A stretch of 64,000 nt of DNA, taken from Natronomonas salina. Its GTDB lineage: Archaea > Halobacteriota > Halobacteria > Halobacteriales > Haloarculaceae. Location: the NCBI RefSeq assembly GCF_013391105.1, contig NZ_CP058335.1, positions 1,736,001 to 1,800,000 of the forward strand, read 5' to 3'. The notes below the pieces were generated by a model. That model made no database searches. It saw only the letters and a program-made list of their open reading frames with translations, and was not told the DNA's origin. Numbering within the stretch: position 1 is the stretch's first letter; the number at the start of each line of letters is the position of its first letter. Both the position numbers and the translations under genes were made by a program. Shown here one piece after another: positions 9,607-17,748 of the stretch.

Positions 9607-10098
9607 TTTAGTCGGCACAAACGACCATTATTTGGTGGCCGCTCTGTCGACGCCGAGCTACTCACAACGCTAGCGAAAACATTGCTCGTGGTTCAGTCAA
9701 GAACCCATCCAGTCATTAACGCCCTTCAACGACGACGAGATGAGACGCTGGACGATTATGATATCAACGTGCAAGTTCTCAACCCTGCCGATGCTGATGA
9801 AGGCGCGGAGACGAGTGTTGGGCTACTTGTAGGGATTGTTTCTGGCATCTTGGACCGGCCGGTTCGGTCACAAGCTGTCGTGTTGGGAACGATGAGCCTA
9901 ATGGGCGAACTAGTGGCTGTGAGTTCATTGATCGACAAACTACAGTTGGCGGCAGATTCCGGCGCAAAAACGGTGCTCCTGCCAGCTAAGAACAAGGAGG
10001 ATTTAGCGAAGATACCAGATGAACTCCTCGACCAGCTACAATTGGTGTTCTATACAGATCCGTTGGACGCTGCCAGTAAAGCGATCGAGCTGGACTAA
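9607..10098 (+). pseudogene. brxL: C-terminal remnant of BrxL-type Lon-like protease (BREX)
   Basis: An open frame without a plausible start follows the nadE stop. A TTG at 9682 is the first possible start, but homology-like sequence begins before it (RPLFGGRSVDAELLTTL). The remaining ~160 residues match the C-terminal S16 Lon-like domain of BrxL. The block SGILDRPVRSQAVVLG is followed by SLMGELVAVSSLIDKLQLA, then GAKTVLLPAKNKEDLAKIP, and the end FYTDPLDAASKAIELD is typical of the BrxL terminus. The AAA+ and N-terminal domains are missing. This looks like the leftover edge of a lost BREX defence locus. Confidence 0.72.
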
Positions 10099-10318
10099 CT
10101 ACTTTGGAAATACCACCACCGAATGAGCGATTTCTCTTGAATTGGTACTCGTAGTGGAACCAAAGCAAGGTTTTTGAAACAAGATATGCTTAGTCAGGGT
10201 GAATCGCACCTGCGATGTGGATTTCGCTATGTCACAACACGAAATCCAGAAGCGGATTCGGCATGGGTATAAATACGCCCCGCTGCCGTCCGTTAAATCT
10301 GGTGCGTTCCGAAAAGGA
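10099..10318. other. Left flank of the integrated element
   Basis: About 220 bases lie between the brxL remnant and the left attachment repeat, and I see no gene in them. A strong TATA-like sequence, GGTATAAATACG, lies near 10266-10277, only about 50 bases outside the element and directed towards it on the plus strand. The motif is nearly symmetrical and could also serve the minus strand. Confidence 0.35.
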
Positions 10319-10338
10319 ACGAGCCCGACGGGATTTGA
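10319..10338 (+). repeat. Left attachment repeat (attL-type), copy of tRNA-Arg 3' end
   Basis: Twenty bases are identical to 24557-24576, which cover the discriminator base, the 3' acceptor strand and part of the T arm of the tRNA-Arg gene. Identity stops right after GATTTGA, where the tRNA copy continues with ACCC. This is the expected product of site-specific integration at a tRNA 3' end. Confidence 0.85.
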
Positions 10339-10339
10339 C

Positions 10340-10380
10340 GGTTGCAGGCCCTCTAACGTCCGTTCTCGGGCTCTGCAACC
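10340..10380. promoter_or_regulatory. Hairpin next to the left attachment site
   Basis: An inverted repeat pairs GGTTGCAG-GCCC (10340-10351) with GGGC-T-CTGCAACC (10368-10380), leaving one bulged T and a 16-base loop. It starts two bases inside the left attachment repeat, where an arm-type site for integrase or excisionase would be expected. A transcription stop is the alternative. Confidence 0.45.
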
Positions 10381-10552
10381 AGGCCCGCTCTTCGCCTTCG
10401 CGAAGACCGGCCATCCGCGCCATCGGAGTCTGTCCCGAGTCCTACCAGGGACCCACCCAGTGAGGAGCGGGGTATCCCGCATACTCAGTGTTCCTCGATC
10501 AGCGGACAGCCTCAGGGCCGGCTCTGTGCATCGTCAATGTCGACGTCAAACC

Positions 10553-11587
10553 ATGTCAACCCACATTGACGAGCTCGACCCGATCGAGCCCAGAGAAGCA
10601 CTCGAACTGTTCATGGACAAGCGACGGTCGAACAACCGCGCTCCCTCAACGCTGACGTCGAACCGTTCCCACCTTCGCATCTTCATCCAATGGCTGGAAG
10701 GACAGGGCCTCACGAACCTGAACGAGCTCACGGGACGGGACGTCTTCCAGTACCGCCAGAAGCGAGAACACGAGGATGGATTAGCCCCAGCCAGTCTCAA
10801 GGGCCAGATCTCGACGATACGAATGTTCCTCCAGTTCTGCGAAGAGATCGAGGCGCTCCCCCAGGACTTCCACCGGAAGGTAGATCCAGTGAAGCTCAAC
10901 GTCGGTGAAGAGATCAGCGACGTCGCCATCGACATTGAGGAGGCAGAGGCAATCCTCGACCACCTCCAGCGATTCGAATACGCCAGCCAGAGACACGTAA
11001 CGTTCGCACTGCTCTGGCACACCGATATGCGGACCGGAGCTCTCCATAGCCTCGATATCGATGACATCCGGTGGGACGACCGAGCACTTCGTCTCCGCCA
11101 CCGTCCGGACACTGGAACGACGCTCAAGAACAAGGAGCGTTCGGAGAGAATGGTCGCAGTGGGCTCAGATACCCTCCAGATCGTCGAGGACTGGCTAGCC
11201 CACAACAGGCCGGACACCACGGACGAATACGGCAGAGAGCCACTCATCGCCTCCCAACAGGGACGAGCCCACAAGTCGACCATCCGGCAGGTCATCTACA
11301 ACGTTACCCGCCCCTGCTACTACCAGAACGAGTGCCCTCACGGGAGAGAACCGACGGAGGAGGGGTGTGAGGCAATCCCCTATCACTCAGCAGGGAAGTG
11401 TCCAACGAGTGTCGCGCCACATGCAATCCGAAAGGGTTCGTTGACACGGGATCTGGCGAACGATCTCCCTATCGAGACGCTCAGTGAGCGGGCTGACGTG
11501 ACACCCCGGGTGCTTCGCCAGCACTACGATACGCGTACTGAGAAGACGAAGATGGAGCAGCGACGAGATGTACTCGGTCTCGATTGA
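10553..11587 (+). CDS. Tyrosine recombinase / integrase of the element
   Basis: This is the site-specific recombinase that should integrate and excise the element at tRNA-Arg. ATG 10553 gives 344 residues. An N-terminal SAM-like core-binding domain spans about 10-110, and the catalytic domain follows with R160 (DMRTGAL), H290-x-x-R293 (PHAIRKGS) and nucleophile Y325 (RQHYD). Four cysteines (255, 261, 272, 283) form a zinc-binding-like insertion ahead of the HxxR box, as in many haloarchaeal integrases. The frame is open back to 10199, but that stretch crosses the attachment site and hairpin and has no protein-like character. The HNH gene follows 19 bases later. Confidence 0.93.
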   Translation: MSTHIDELDPIEPREALELFMDKRRSNNRAPSTLTSNRSHLRIFIQWLEGQGLTNLNELTGRDVFQYRQKREHEDGLAPASLKGQISTIRMFLQFCEEIEALPQDFHRKVDPVKLNVGEEISDVAIDIEEAEAILDHLQRFEYASQRHVTFALLWHTDMRTGALHSLDIDDIRWDDRALRLRHRPDTGTTLKNKERSERMVAVGSDTLQIVEDWLAHNRPDTTDEYGREPLIASQQGRAHKSTIRQVIYNVTRPCYYQNECPHGREPTEEGCEAIPYHSAGKCPTSVAPHAIRKGSLTRDLANDLPIETLSERADVTPRVLRQHYDTRTEKTKMEQRRDVLGLD

Positions 11588-11606
11588 CCACCCGCCCTAA
11601 GAACTC

Positions 11607-12440
11607 ATGACAATATACAGTCAGCGGGCGGTCGATGTGAAGCTCGCCATTAGTGGCGACTACACACTCACGGGCAACAGAGTTCGAGGAGAGAAGAAGC
11701 AGCGAGATCGAGTATGGAAGCGCTTCGAAACTGCTGAAGGGGACTACTATTGCTCCATATGTGACGAGCAAATCGCCTGTGGACACCCAGAGAGGTCCTC
11801 GAATCTGAAGATTGGCGAATGGCATCACCTCGTCAAGCGCCAGTACTTCCCCGTCCCGAGTGAGATTGACGAGGGGAAGTACTCAGTCCGAGATCGCCGA
11901 AGTCAGCACCACATCTCGAATTGCGTCATCCTGTGTAAGAAGTGCCATAGCCAGTTAGAGGGATTAGAGAAGGGCCGACCGCACCTGATGTCCTGGCTCT
12001 GTAAGGACCTCACTGGCCTCGAGATCCCCCTCGTATTGCCAGCTGACTCTCAACTCAGAGAAGGCCAGTGGAGAGACTGGGTTAGTCTTCAGCGTGAGAT
12101 GGAGTACACCCACGAGTACAGATGTTCAGCGTGTGGCCACACTCAACAAGTGAACCGACGCATCACTATAGAACTCGAGGATGGCTCTAGCTTCGAGTAT
12201 ACCGGCAGAGACGTTCGAGCTGTCCACGTCCTCCCACCTTTCTCGGCACCAGAGCTGATCCACCACCCGTTGAACATCGAACTCCTCTGTATCCAGTGTC
12301 TGCTCGGACTAAACGGGCAACATCGAGGGAACACGTATCGGAGAGGGTGGATTGATGAGGCACCGAGTGAATGGGCTGAGACATTCAGTCCTCCTCTCAG
12401 CGGGATATGTCAACTGAGTGGCTGGAATTCAAGGAGCTAA
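11607..12440 (+). CDS. Protein with two HNH/zinc-ribbon-like modules
   Basis: The 277 residues show two treble-clef-like modules. Module 1 has C49-x2-C52, the H73-H74 pair (EWHHLV), N105 and C110-x2-C113-H114, the full pattern of an HNH endonuclease. Module 2 has C173-x2-C176, H207, N223 and C228-x2-C231, a similar layout but with a weaker catalytic His region. It lies 19 bases after the integrase in the same direction and is probably co-transcribed with it. Nuclease activity is inferred from the motif. The role could be DNA processing, defence or element mobility, and I cannot name a specific family. Confidence 0.65.
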   Translation: MTIYSQRAVDVKLAISGDYTLTGNRVRGEKKQRDRVWKRFETAEGDYYCSICDEQIACGHPERSSNLKIGEWHHLVKRQYFPVPSEIDEGKYSVRDRRSQHHISNCVILCKKCHSQLEGLEKGRPHLMSWLCKDLTGLEIPLVLPADSQLREGQWRDWVSLQREMEYTHEYRCSACGHTQQVNRRITIELEDGSSFEYTGRDVRAVHVLPPFSAPELIHHPLNIELLCIQCLLGLNGQHRGNTYRRGWIDEAPSEWAETFSPPLSGICQLSGWNSRS

Positions 12441-12455
12441 AATGGGTTCCCCTAT

Positions 12456-12821
12456 TTAGAAGCTCGCTCCAGGCTGTATCTCGTAATTGTACACACGGTT
12501 ACCATCCATCCCGGGATAAATCGCCTCGAAGTTCCAGCTCCGACCTGCTGCGAGATTATTGATGTTGTCCATTCCACTCTCAAGCTGGCTACCACTACTG
12601 TCGAGGAACACCACTTCCACGGAGGCATAACTCATGGGCTTATCGCCAGTGTTCACCGCCTGCCCGACAACGTAGAGATTCCCGTATTGTCCCCGAGCCA
12701 TCCGATGAGAACGGATTTCAAGTGCTTCCTCCGCAGCACTCCCAGTGCAGCCCGATAACCCCATCACGGTTCCCATCGATGTTGCAGCCGTTGCTTGCTT
12801 GATAAATTTGCGTCGGTTCAT
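12456..12821 (-). CDS. Small Tat lipoprotein with FxLYD-like domain
   Basis: ATG at 12819-12821 gives 121 residues. The leader MNRRKFIKQATAATSMG has the twin-arginine motif RRKF and is followed by the lipobox LSGC near residue 30, so the product should be exported folded and lipid-anchored. The mature part has beta-strand-like segments (GNLYVVGQAVNTGDKP, ASVEVVFLDSSG) ending in YNYEIQPGASF, which resembles FxLYD domains of haloarchaeal surface lipoproteins. It is convergent with the HNH gene, with 15 bases between them. A longer frame from 12959 has no leader and is rejected. The substrate or partner is unknown. Confidence 0.7.
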   Translation of the reverse strand: MNRRKFIKQATAATSMGTVMGLSGCTGSAAEEALEIRSHRMARGQYGNLYVVGQAVNTGDKPMSYASVEVVFLDSSGSQLESGMDNINNLAAGRSWNFEAIYPGMDGNRVYNYEIQPGASF

Positions 12822-13354
12822 GGTTCTATATGGATTCGATAGTTCTGGTTGTAGGTTGATTTCGTCGGTCCATTGATGACAGGAATGAGCTCGTTCAACC
12901 ATCGAACCTCTTCCCACCCCCGGATGACCCACATCACGAATGGGTACTAACTCCAACATCGAATCCCCTATGACAGCCCCTCTTTAGCAGAGATCGCAGC
13001 GATGATCTCGGGCAGTCTGTTCGGATTTGAGTCATTAGGAGTCCGACGCCGTATTGTCGCTGTTGTCTACTATCAACCCCACTAGAGTACCGACAATCGA
13101 AACAAGTGATAGATTCATCTTCACCCTTTCCTGAGAGGAGTCCCTTCAATCAGTCAATTCTTCTAAGTTGTTTCCGGCGGTACAGCAAGTGGGGTCATGT
13201 TGGACGTAGAGGGATGATTATCGCCTACCCATATCCGAGGAGTTGCTGACTAGCCTAAGCATGATCGAAGAGGGGAAGATGACCAGTGGGAGGGGACTCA
13301 CGAACCGATTCATTCAGGAGATTTAGAGAGTAGACGAGGGTGGGTATTGAACGG
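12822..13354. other. Spacer within the element, no supported gene
   Basis: About 530 bases hold only short frames without protein-like composition. It contains the upstream region of the lipoprotein gene ending at 12821. No repeat or hairpin stood out. Confidence 0.4.
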
Positions 13355-13723
13355 TCAACAGTCCATTTCCTTGCCATTGGTAGGGTCTGAATCCGCTTCG
13401 TCGGTCCGATAGGTTCCGTCCTCGCTCACGTGATAATACGCCATCTCGTAGTGGTCAACGATGACTTCTCTATCTTCGCTATCTCGGTAAGAGTGGCCCC
13501 AAGCAGATTCGACAGTATACGTCCTCCAGTCATCGTTGGCCTCGGTAGAGATAACTTCCGAGTGAGGGTCACCGGATTTTCGCTCTCGAAGGTATGACTC
13601 CTCACACTGTTCGATGGTCTCATTGGATACAGTAGGAGGTTCAGACTCTCGCAAATTACAGCCCGATAGCCCTGCGAAACTGAGAATAGTGATAATGATT
13701 GTTCTTCTGTTCACAGATTTCAA
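13355..13723 (-). CDS. Small lipoprotein of unknown function
   Basis: The 122 residues start at 13723. The leader is short: basic residues (VNRR), a hydrophobic stretch (TIIITILSFAGL) and the lipobox LSGC at about residue 22. The rest is acidic and hydrophilic with two aromatic-rich segments (DWRTYTVESAWGHSYRD and HYEMAYYHVSEDGTYR) and a terminal Cys. The pattern suggests a small beta-rich exported domain. It is the second lipoprotein in this half of the element and is on the same strand as the first. No family is recognised. Confidence 0.6.
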   Translation of the reverse strand: MKSVNRRTIIITILSFAGLSGCNLRESEPPTVSNETIEQCEESYLRERKSGDPHSEVISTEANDDWRTYTVESAWGHSYRDSEDREVIVDHYEMAYYHVSEDGTYRTDEADSDPTNGKEMDC

Positions 13724-13973
13724 TATAGCAAATTAGTAATAAGATTTCGGTGAATCCCACGTCCCTTCGTCTACCGCTCGATTCGCAGTCCCCATATAAC
13801 ACCTGATCCAGATACATTTCGGTGCAAACAACTAGATCCCCGACACTGACGATAGGGTAGCGCAATCCGATTTCAGACTGAAGCTATCGGTCTTTGAGTC
13901 ACTCCCCTCATTTCGCTGACGAGTTAGTGCCCCTTGAGGTTAAGTATCATCAATCGCTACCTGATCACAGATC

Positions 13974-14105
13974 ATGGGGAGCGATGAACTCAAGGAGTTC
14001 CGTGGGGTCCTGGAGACGGAGGGGTTGCGTGCGACCGAGCTTCTCCGAGAGTATCGAGCGCAAGAGCGGGACGATTCCAACCAACGCTCTCCTAACGAAC
14101 CCTGA
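13974..14105 (+). CDS. Small helical charged protein, 43 aa
   Basis: The frame runs from ATG 13974 to TGA 14103-14105. The sequence is almost entirely charged and helical (DELKEFRGVLETEGLRATEL then LREYRAQERDD), of the kind found in small haloarchaeal plasmid and viral proteins. A TTAAGTATC stretch lies about 30 bases upstream and could be the TATA box for a near-leaderless message. Function is unknown, and a role as an antitoxin-like or DNA-binding peptide would be guesswork. Confidence 0.5.
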   Translation: MGSDELKEFRGVLETEGLRATELLREYRAQERDDSNQRSPNEP

Positions 14106-14230
14106 CAGCCACACTCATTAGAGCGGGAACAGTGAAGATCAAGTCATCACGCTATCCGAAGATTGGTATCGAGAGTAGCAATAACGAGTTTCGACCAAGC
14201 TTGGATGCTGGTTTCAAAGAGCTTCCATGT

Positions 14231-14542
14231 TTACTGAGTTGACCCGTGGTGTGCAACTTCGTAGCTCCGAAGGTAAGCGCTGGCCACAATGAGTACGAGA
14301 GTTAGGAGGAAGAAGGAAGTTGCCACGATGGATGATGCCAGGATAGCGATTGGAGCATCACTTGACTGCTCGATCCCATCCAAGAGATAGTACAGTCCGA
14401 TAACTGCCGGTATGACAGAAACTCCAGCGAGCCACCGAGCATACGACTCAGCACTCTCCGGGAGTGCATATCCACTGGACATCTCTTCATCGACATCCAC
14501 CTTCGACATCTTGGACTGACTGGGGCTTGGATCGTCACTCAT
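14231..14542 (-). CDS. Two-span membrane protein of unknown function
   Basis: The 103 residues have a polar, acidic N-terminus of about 35 residues. Two hydrophobic segments follow: WLAGVSVIPAVIGLYYLL at about 37-54 and APIAILASSIVATSFFLLTL at about 63-85. The C-terminus is short and basic to polar. Start ATG is at 14540-14542. It stands alone between two spacers of the element. The two regular membrane helices make it credible as a gene, but no family is recognised. Confidence 0.55.
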   Translation of the reverse strand: MSDDPSPSQSKMSKVDVDEEMSSGYALPESAESYARWLAGVSVIPAVIGLYYLLDGIEQSSDAPIAILASSIVATSFFLLTLVLIVASAYLRSYEVAHHGSTQ

Positions 14543-14792
14543 AGGCTAGATAACCTCGTGATGAGAGATGAGGTGCTCAGTAGGGCAGTCCACAGACTTC
14601 GGGCCAGAACAGGTGCTCGAGCATCGCTCAGTGTCAATTAGAGGGTCAATCGATTCACGATTGAACTCATGCCAGTAAACAGATCGAGTCAGTCGAACCC
14701 ACCATTTGGTTAACTTGTTCATTGATACAATCAGTGGTCGCTTTGACTCAGCTCGCTTAAACGTACCTACGATATCGACTCTTAGTCAAGGA

Positions 14793-14804
14793 GTCAGTAC
14801 TGAC
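14793..14804. promoter_or_regulatory. Perfect 12-base palindrome
   Basis: GTCAGTACTGAC equals its own reverse complement. It lies in the non-coding region ahead of the 25-base direct repeats and could be a protein-binding site. Confidence 0.35.
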
Positions 14805-15064
14805 CAATTGAGATCGGGTTCTCCCTTCGTTTCTATGACAAGGGAGAAGGAGAGAGGGAGGATTGGGTCGAATCAGTGTTAGGGGTAGTATCAAGAGAAG
14901 AAGCAGTGAGAACACGGGGGGTCATGCTCCCTAGCCTGATCTGCCCACCCCTATCTTGCGGGTGTTACACTAGATCGAGAGCAAGGGTAGGAGCTGAGCA
15001 ACTGCAAGGTCTGCATAGACGGGGCATCCCTTCCAGTGTAGATGGTCTCGGTCTCCTTCTCTCC

Positions 15065-15089
15065 GTATAGATACTACTGTAGTTGTAGA
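15065..15089 (+). repeat. 25-base direct repeat, copy 1
   Basis: GTATAGATACTACTGTA, then one variable base, then TTGTAGA. The core ACTAC-T-GTAGT of this copy is a dyad. The same sequence with one mismatch recurs at 15559-15583. Confidence 0.75.
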
Positions 15090-15558
15090 TGGGATACCGC
15101 CCATTAACTGAAGTGGAGGCAGTAGACCGCCACACAGAGCCTGTGTTGCCCAGAGACGGGAATCGTGGGCACCCGAGAGCCATTACACACAAGGCCAAAA
15201 GAACAGCCTCTGGAGGACACCTGGACCCGTTGGGGATAACGATAGGAGGACTCCTTTCACACAGGTTGGGGCACAGCTGGTGGGTCTTAGCATCGTTTCG
15301 CCCGAAGCAAAGCAGGAAGAACACGGTGTGGTGGTGAGAGACTACACCAGTCAATGACGGCACCTTGGACTAAGATAGACACTATCGTTGCTCCCCTTGC
15401 AACGGAGGGACCAACTCTAGGTGGGATTGGACACCCCCTGGACCGTTGACCACATGGTCCCCAACTCCATCCTTTCCCCGCGGGCCGTACCAACCACGCT
15501 CAGTCGAGGGAACTCGATCTCACTGTATTGGAACAGGGCTACCATCTTGACCTCCCTC

Positions 15559-15583
15559 GTATAGATACTACTGTATTTGTAGA
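15559..15583 (+). repeat. 25-base direct repeat, copy 2
   Basis: It is identical to 15065-15089 except for one base (T for G at position 18), which breaks the inner dyad. It ends 56 bases from the 3' end of the primase gene. Confidence 0.75.
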
Positions 15584-15638
15584 CATCAGCGTCGTTGGAC
15601 CTTCTAGATGCGGTTAATAGAAGAAGAAAGCCGGTGGG

Positions 15639-16601
15639 TTACTTCCAGACGACGTACTTGCCGACAGTGTACGTGTTGGGGTTCGACGCTATCGCTACCT
15701 GAATCGTTCCTTCACCGTAGGACCTTCCATCTCGGTAGCTTACCTGACGCCACTTCGATCGGTGACGCGAGGAGGCTCGGAAGCATCGATCCATTAGACT
15801 GGCATCCTCCTGACACCAGAACGCTAGGTGCGAACAGAGCGCTAGATCAGCCTCCGATGCTGAACTGTAGCGATCAGTGCTTCCTGCTGGTGACTCCCAG
15901 AGTCGGAGCGCGTCCTTTGCACCCTCCATCCCACCAGCAGCGTACTCCTTGATCGTCCGACGGATAACGGTAGGAGTCAGCGAGAGTGTGGAGGTAGACA
16001 GTCGCTCCATGTCTACCTCGTCGCTCGGTTTAGTCTTCTTCCATCCGTGGTGGCCATCCTCATCTCGGGTCGGGAGCACCTCTCGTTGGAAGTCTTCTAG
16101 GGTCTTGCCACCGGGAGCGATGTCGGTAGCAGGACCGAGGCGTCCACCGGTGAATACGACGTACTGGTTCGCGTCGTACACTTCTACCGTTCCCGGGCCA
16201 TCGAGCTGGCCTTTGGTTAAGCGGTCTGGCAGCCTCGCTCCTTTACAGACCACGTGAAGGCCGGTACCCGACCGGCTGACCTCCGTGTAGGTATCAAGGC
16301 CGTCTATCAGGCCCTGGACAGTCTCTGAGTACTCGCCCGGGGAGCCGACGTCGTCCAGATCGATGACGACGTATGGATCATCGGGGCGTAGCACGAAGGC
16401 CGGGTCCCAGTGGGTACCTGCCGTGACGTTGAATGCTCGCCTGGAGCCGAACTGCTTTTCGGGAGTGTTCCAGCCGGACAGTGGCCTGACCGGCTTCTTC
16501 TCGTCCGTGACGATCCATTGCTCTCGCTCGAGGAGCTCGTCTGGGATGGGGTCTGCCCACCCCCACCCGTGTTCTCCTGGCTGTCCGCTCGTTCCCGACA
16601 T
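15639..16601 (-). CDS. Prim-pol type replicative primase/polymerase (NrS-1-like)
   Basis: This is probably the replication protein of the element. It has 320 residues from ATG 16601. The archaeo-eukaryotic primase core is recognisable: catalytic acids in VVIDLDD (residues 78-84), SRSGTGLHVVCKG (109-121) and VEVYDANQYVVFTGG (139-153), the classical prim-pol sequence of motifs. A C-terminal helical part (about 230-300, DRYSSASEADLALCSHLAFW) resembles the helical domain next to NrS-1-type polymerases. No helicase P-loop is present, so a host helicase is presumably used. The start shares one base with the stop of the upstream gene (TGATG), showing an operon. Confidence 0.78.
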   Translation of the reverse strand: MSGTSGQPGEHGWGWADPIPDELLEREQWIVTDEKKPVRPLSGWNTPEKQFGSRRAFNVTAGTHWDPAFVLRPDDPYVVIDLDDVGSPGEYSETVQGLIDGLDTYTEVSRSGTGLHVVCKGARLPDRLTKGQLDGPGTVEVYDANQYVVFTGGRLGPATDIAPGGKTLEDFQREVLPTRDEDGHHGWKKTKPSDEVDMERLSTSTLSLTPTVIRRTIKEYAAGGMEGAKDALRLWESPAGSTDRYSSASEADLALCSHLAFWCQEDASLMDRCFRASSRHRSKWRQVSYRDGRSYGEGTIQVAIASNPNTYTVGKYVVWK

Positions 16602-17332
16602 CAGTTCTCCTCCCCTGTCGGAGCGTAGGTCCGGAACAGGTAGGAAGCCAACGCATCCGCGTCGATTCCGATCGACGAACACGTCTCCTTGACGAGAGGC
16701 CAGTAGGCGCTCGTAGACAGCTCCTCCTCGGTGTCGACGAGAGAGATGATGGCGAACCCTATGGCTGCGCCCTTCACCCCTCCATGGTGGCGTGAGAACG
16801 CCCTGCAGTCCGTCATCACGACGCGAGATACAACGCCCTCACGGACGTGGCGTGGAACCTCGAGTTGCTGCAGTAGAGTGTCGCAGACGAGGTACTTCCC
16901 GCGGTGGGCTCGGTTCAGCCGGTGTCCGCGTTCGACTTCATCGAAGGGACACTCGGGCCAGCCGTCGATCCCCTGGTCGATCAACCAGAGGGCATCATAC
17001 CGCTCTTCTTTGTGCTCCGGAGCGTCCTCCGCGTAGAACGTGGTTCTCGCGGGCACGAACCCGGTGTTAAGATCGGGCCGGACGCCGGTGGCGAACCCTG
17101 GTGAAAGGGTGTACGCCCAGCAATCGCGGAAGCAGTCTTGTTGGGAGTGAGATCCATCGCCCGGTCGGGACGAGATGCCTCCGTCTGTGAGTAGGGTGGT
17201 GTGGTGGTGGGAGTCAGACGATTCGACTTCATCACCATGTTCATCCTCGTCATCCGGACGGGGATGGCCATGGCGGTAGCGGGCCCAGCGAGTGGACCGA
17301 GTTTCGGTTCGAGTAGATTTGGTGCGATTCAT
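16601..17332 (-). CDS. Primase-coupled protein of unknown function
   Basis: The chosen start at 17332 (MNRTKSTRTETR) gives 243 residues, and an alternative GTG lies at 17356. The first 60 residues are Arg/His/Asp-rich and probably disordered. From about 90 onward a helical domain includes GKYLVCDTLLQQLEVPRHVR and GGVKGAAIGFAIISLVDTEE, a pattern reminiscent of cyclin/TFIIB-like or helix-turn-helix folds, but I cannot establish homology. Its stop overlaps the primase start by one base, so the products are made together. This suggests a replication loader, regulator or primase partner. Confidence 0.6.
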   Translation of the reverse strand: MNRTKSTRTETRSTRWARYRHGHPRPDDEDEHGDEVESSDSHHHTTLLTDGGISSRPGDGSHSQQDCFRDCWAYTLSPGFATGVRPDLNTGFVPARTTFYAEDAPEHKEERYDALWLIDQGIDGWPECPFDEVERGHRLNRAHRGKYLVCDTLLQQLEVPRHVREGVVSRVVMTDCRAFSRHHGGVKGAAIGFAIISLVDTEEELSTSAYWPLVKETCSSIGIDADALASYLFRTYAPTGEEN

Positions 17333-17748
17333 GGTGTCGCACGCCACTCTCACCACTCTGGGAGACTACCGTAGTCTCGTTACAGGGGCCACCTTCTGCA
17401 CCTACTTCGGTGAGGTGCCAGTGACTTCCTGCAGGCGAATGGGTTGTTGAGCGGTTCGTGCGACAGTGACCCTCACTCGACCCGTTCGAAGAGGGGACCC
17501 CGGTACACAGGGTGCGTCCGTGAGTCGTTATTCACCGTCGGCGGTGTGTCGACATAAGCATTTCTAATTTGACCGACATGAAGTTGCATGATGTGCAACC
17601 TGACCCTGCTTCGGAAGATCGTCAAGTCTTAGCACGCTTGGTAGAGTGCAGTTTGTAGCGTCATTACTCGTCTCAGCTATCATGTGTACGCACGTAGACA
17701 AGATGGTTTTCATCCACCACCAATGGGGTTGTTTGCACGGTCGGGTGT
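17333..17748. other. Upstream region of the primase operon
   Basis: About 415 bases carry no supported gene. An AT-rich spot near 17560-17575 could hold the operon promoter on the minus strand, and a dyad (17583-17599, listed separately) lies just upstream of it. This arrangement suits a repressor or initiator binding site. Confidence 0.4.
17583..17599. promoter_or_regulatory. Dyad operator-like site upstream of the primase operon
   Basis: The inverted repeat GTTGCA-TGATG-TGCAAC has 6-base arms and a 5-base spacer. It lies about 250 bases ahead of the minus-strand primase operon and about 150 bases past the stop of the small DNA-binding-like protein ending at 17749, a plausible regulator. 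Confidence 0.4.

Larger units (their letters stand above)
14543..15638. other. Non-coding region with direct repeats, candidate replication origin or control region
   Basis: Nearly 1.1 kb shows no protein-like frame on either strand. It contains a perfect 12-base palindrome at 14793-14804 and a pair of 25-base direct repeats at 15065-15089 and 15559-15583. It lies directly downstream of the primase gene of the element. Large non-coding stretches with iterated motifs beside the replication protein are typical of plasmid origins, so this is the best place in the element to look for one. Confidence 0.45.

Noticed and set aside
10199-10552. N-terminal extension of the integrase back to 10199
   Set aside because: It would run through the attachment repeat and hairpin, has no domain-like sequence, and the ATG at 10553 gives a standard integrase N-terminus.
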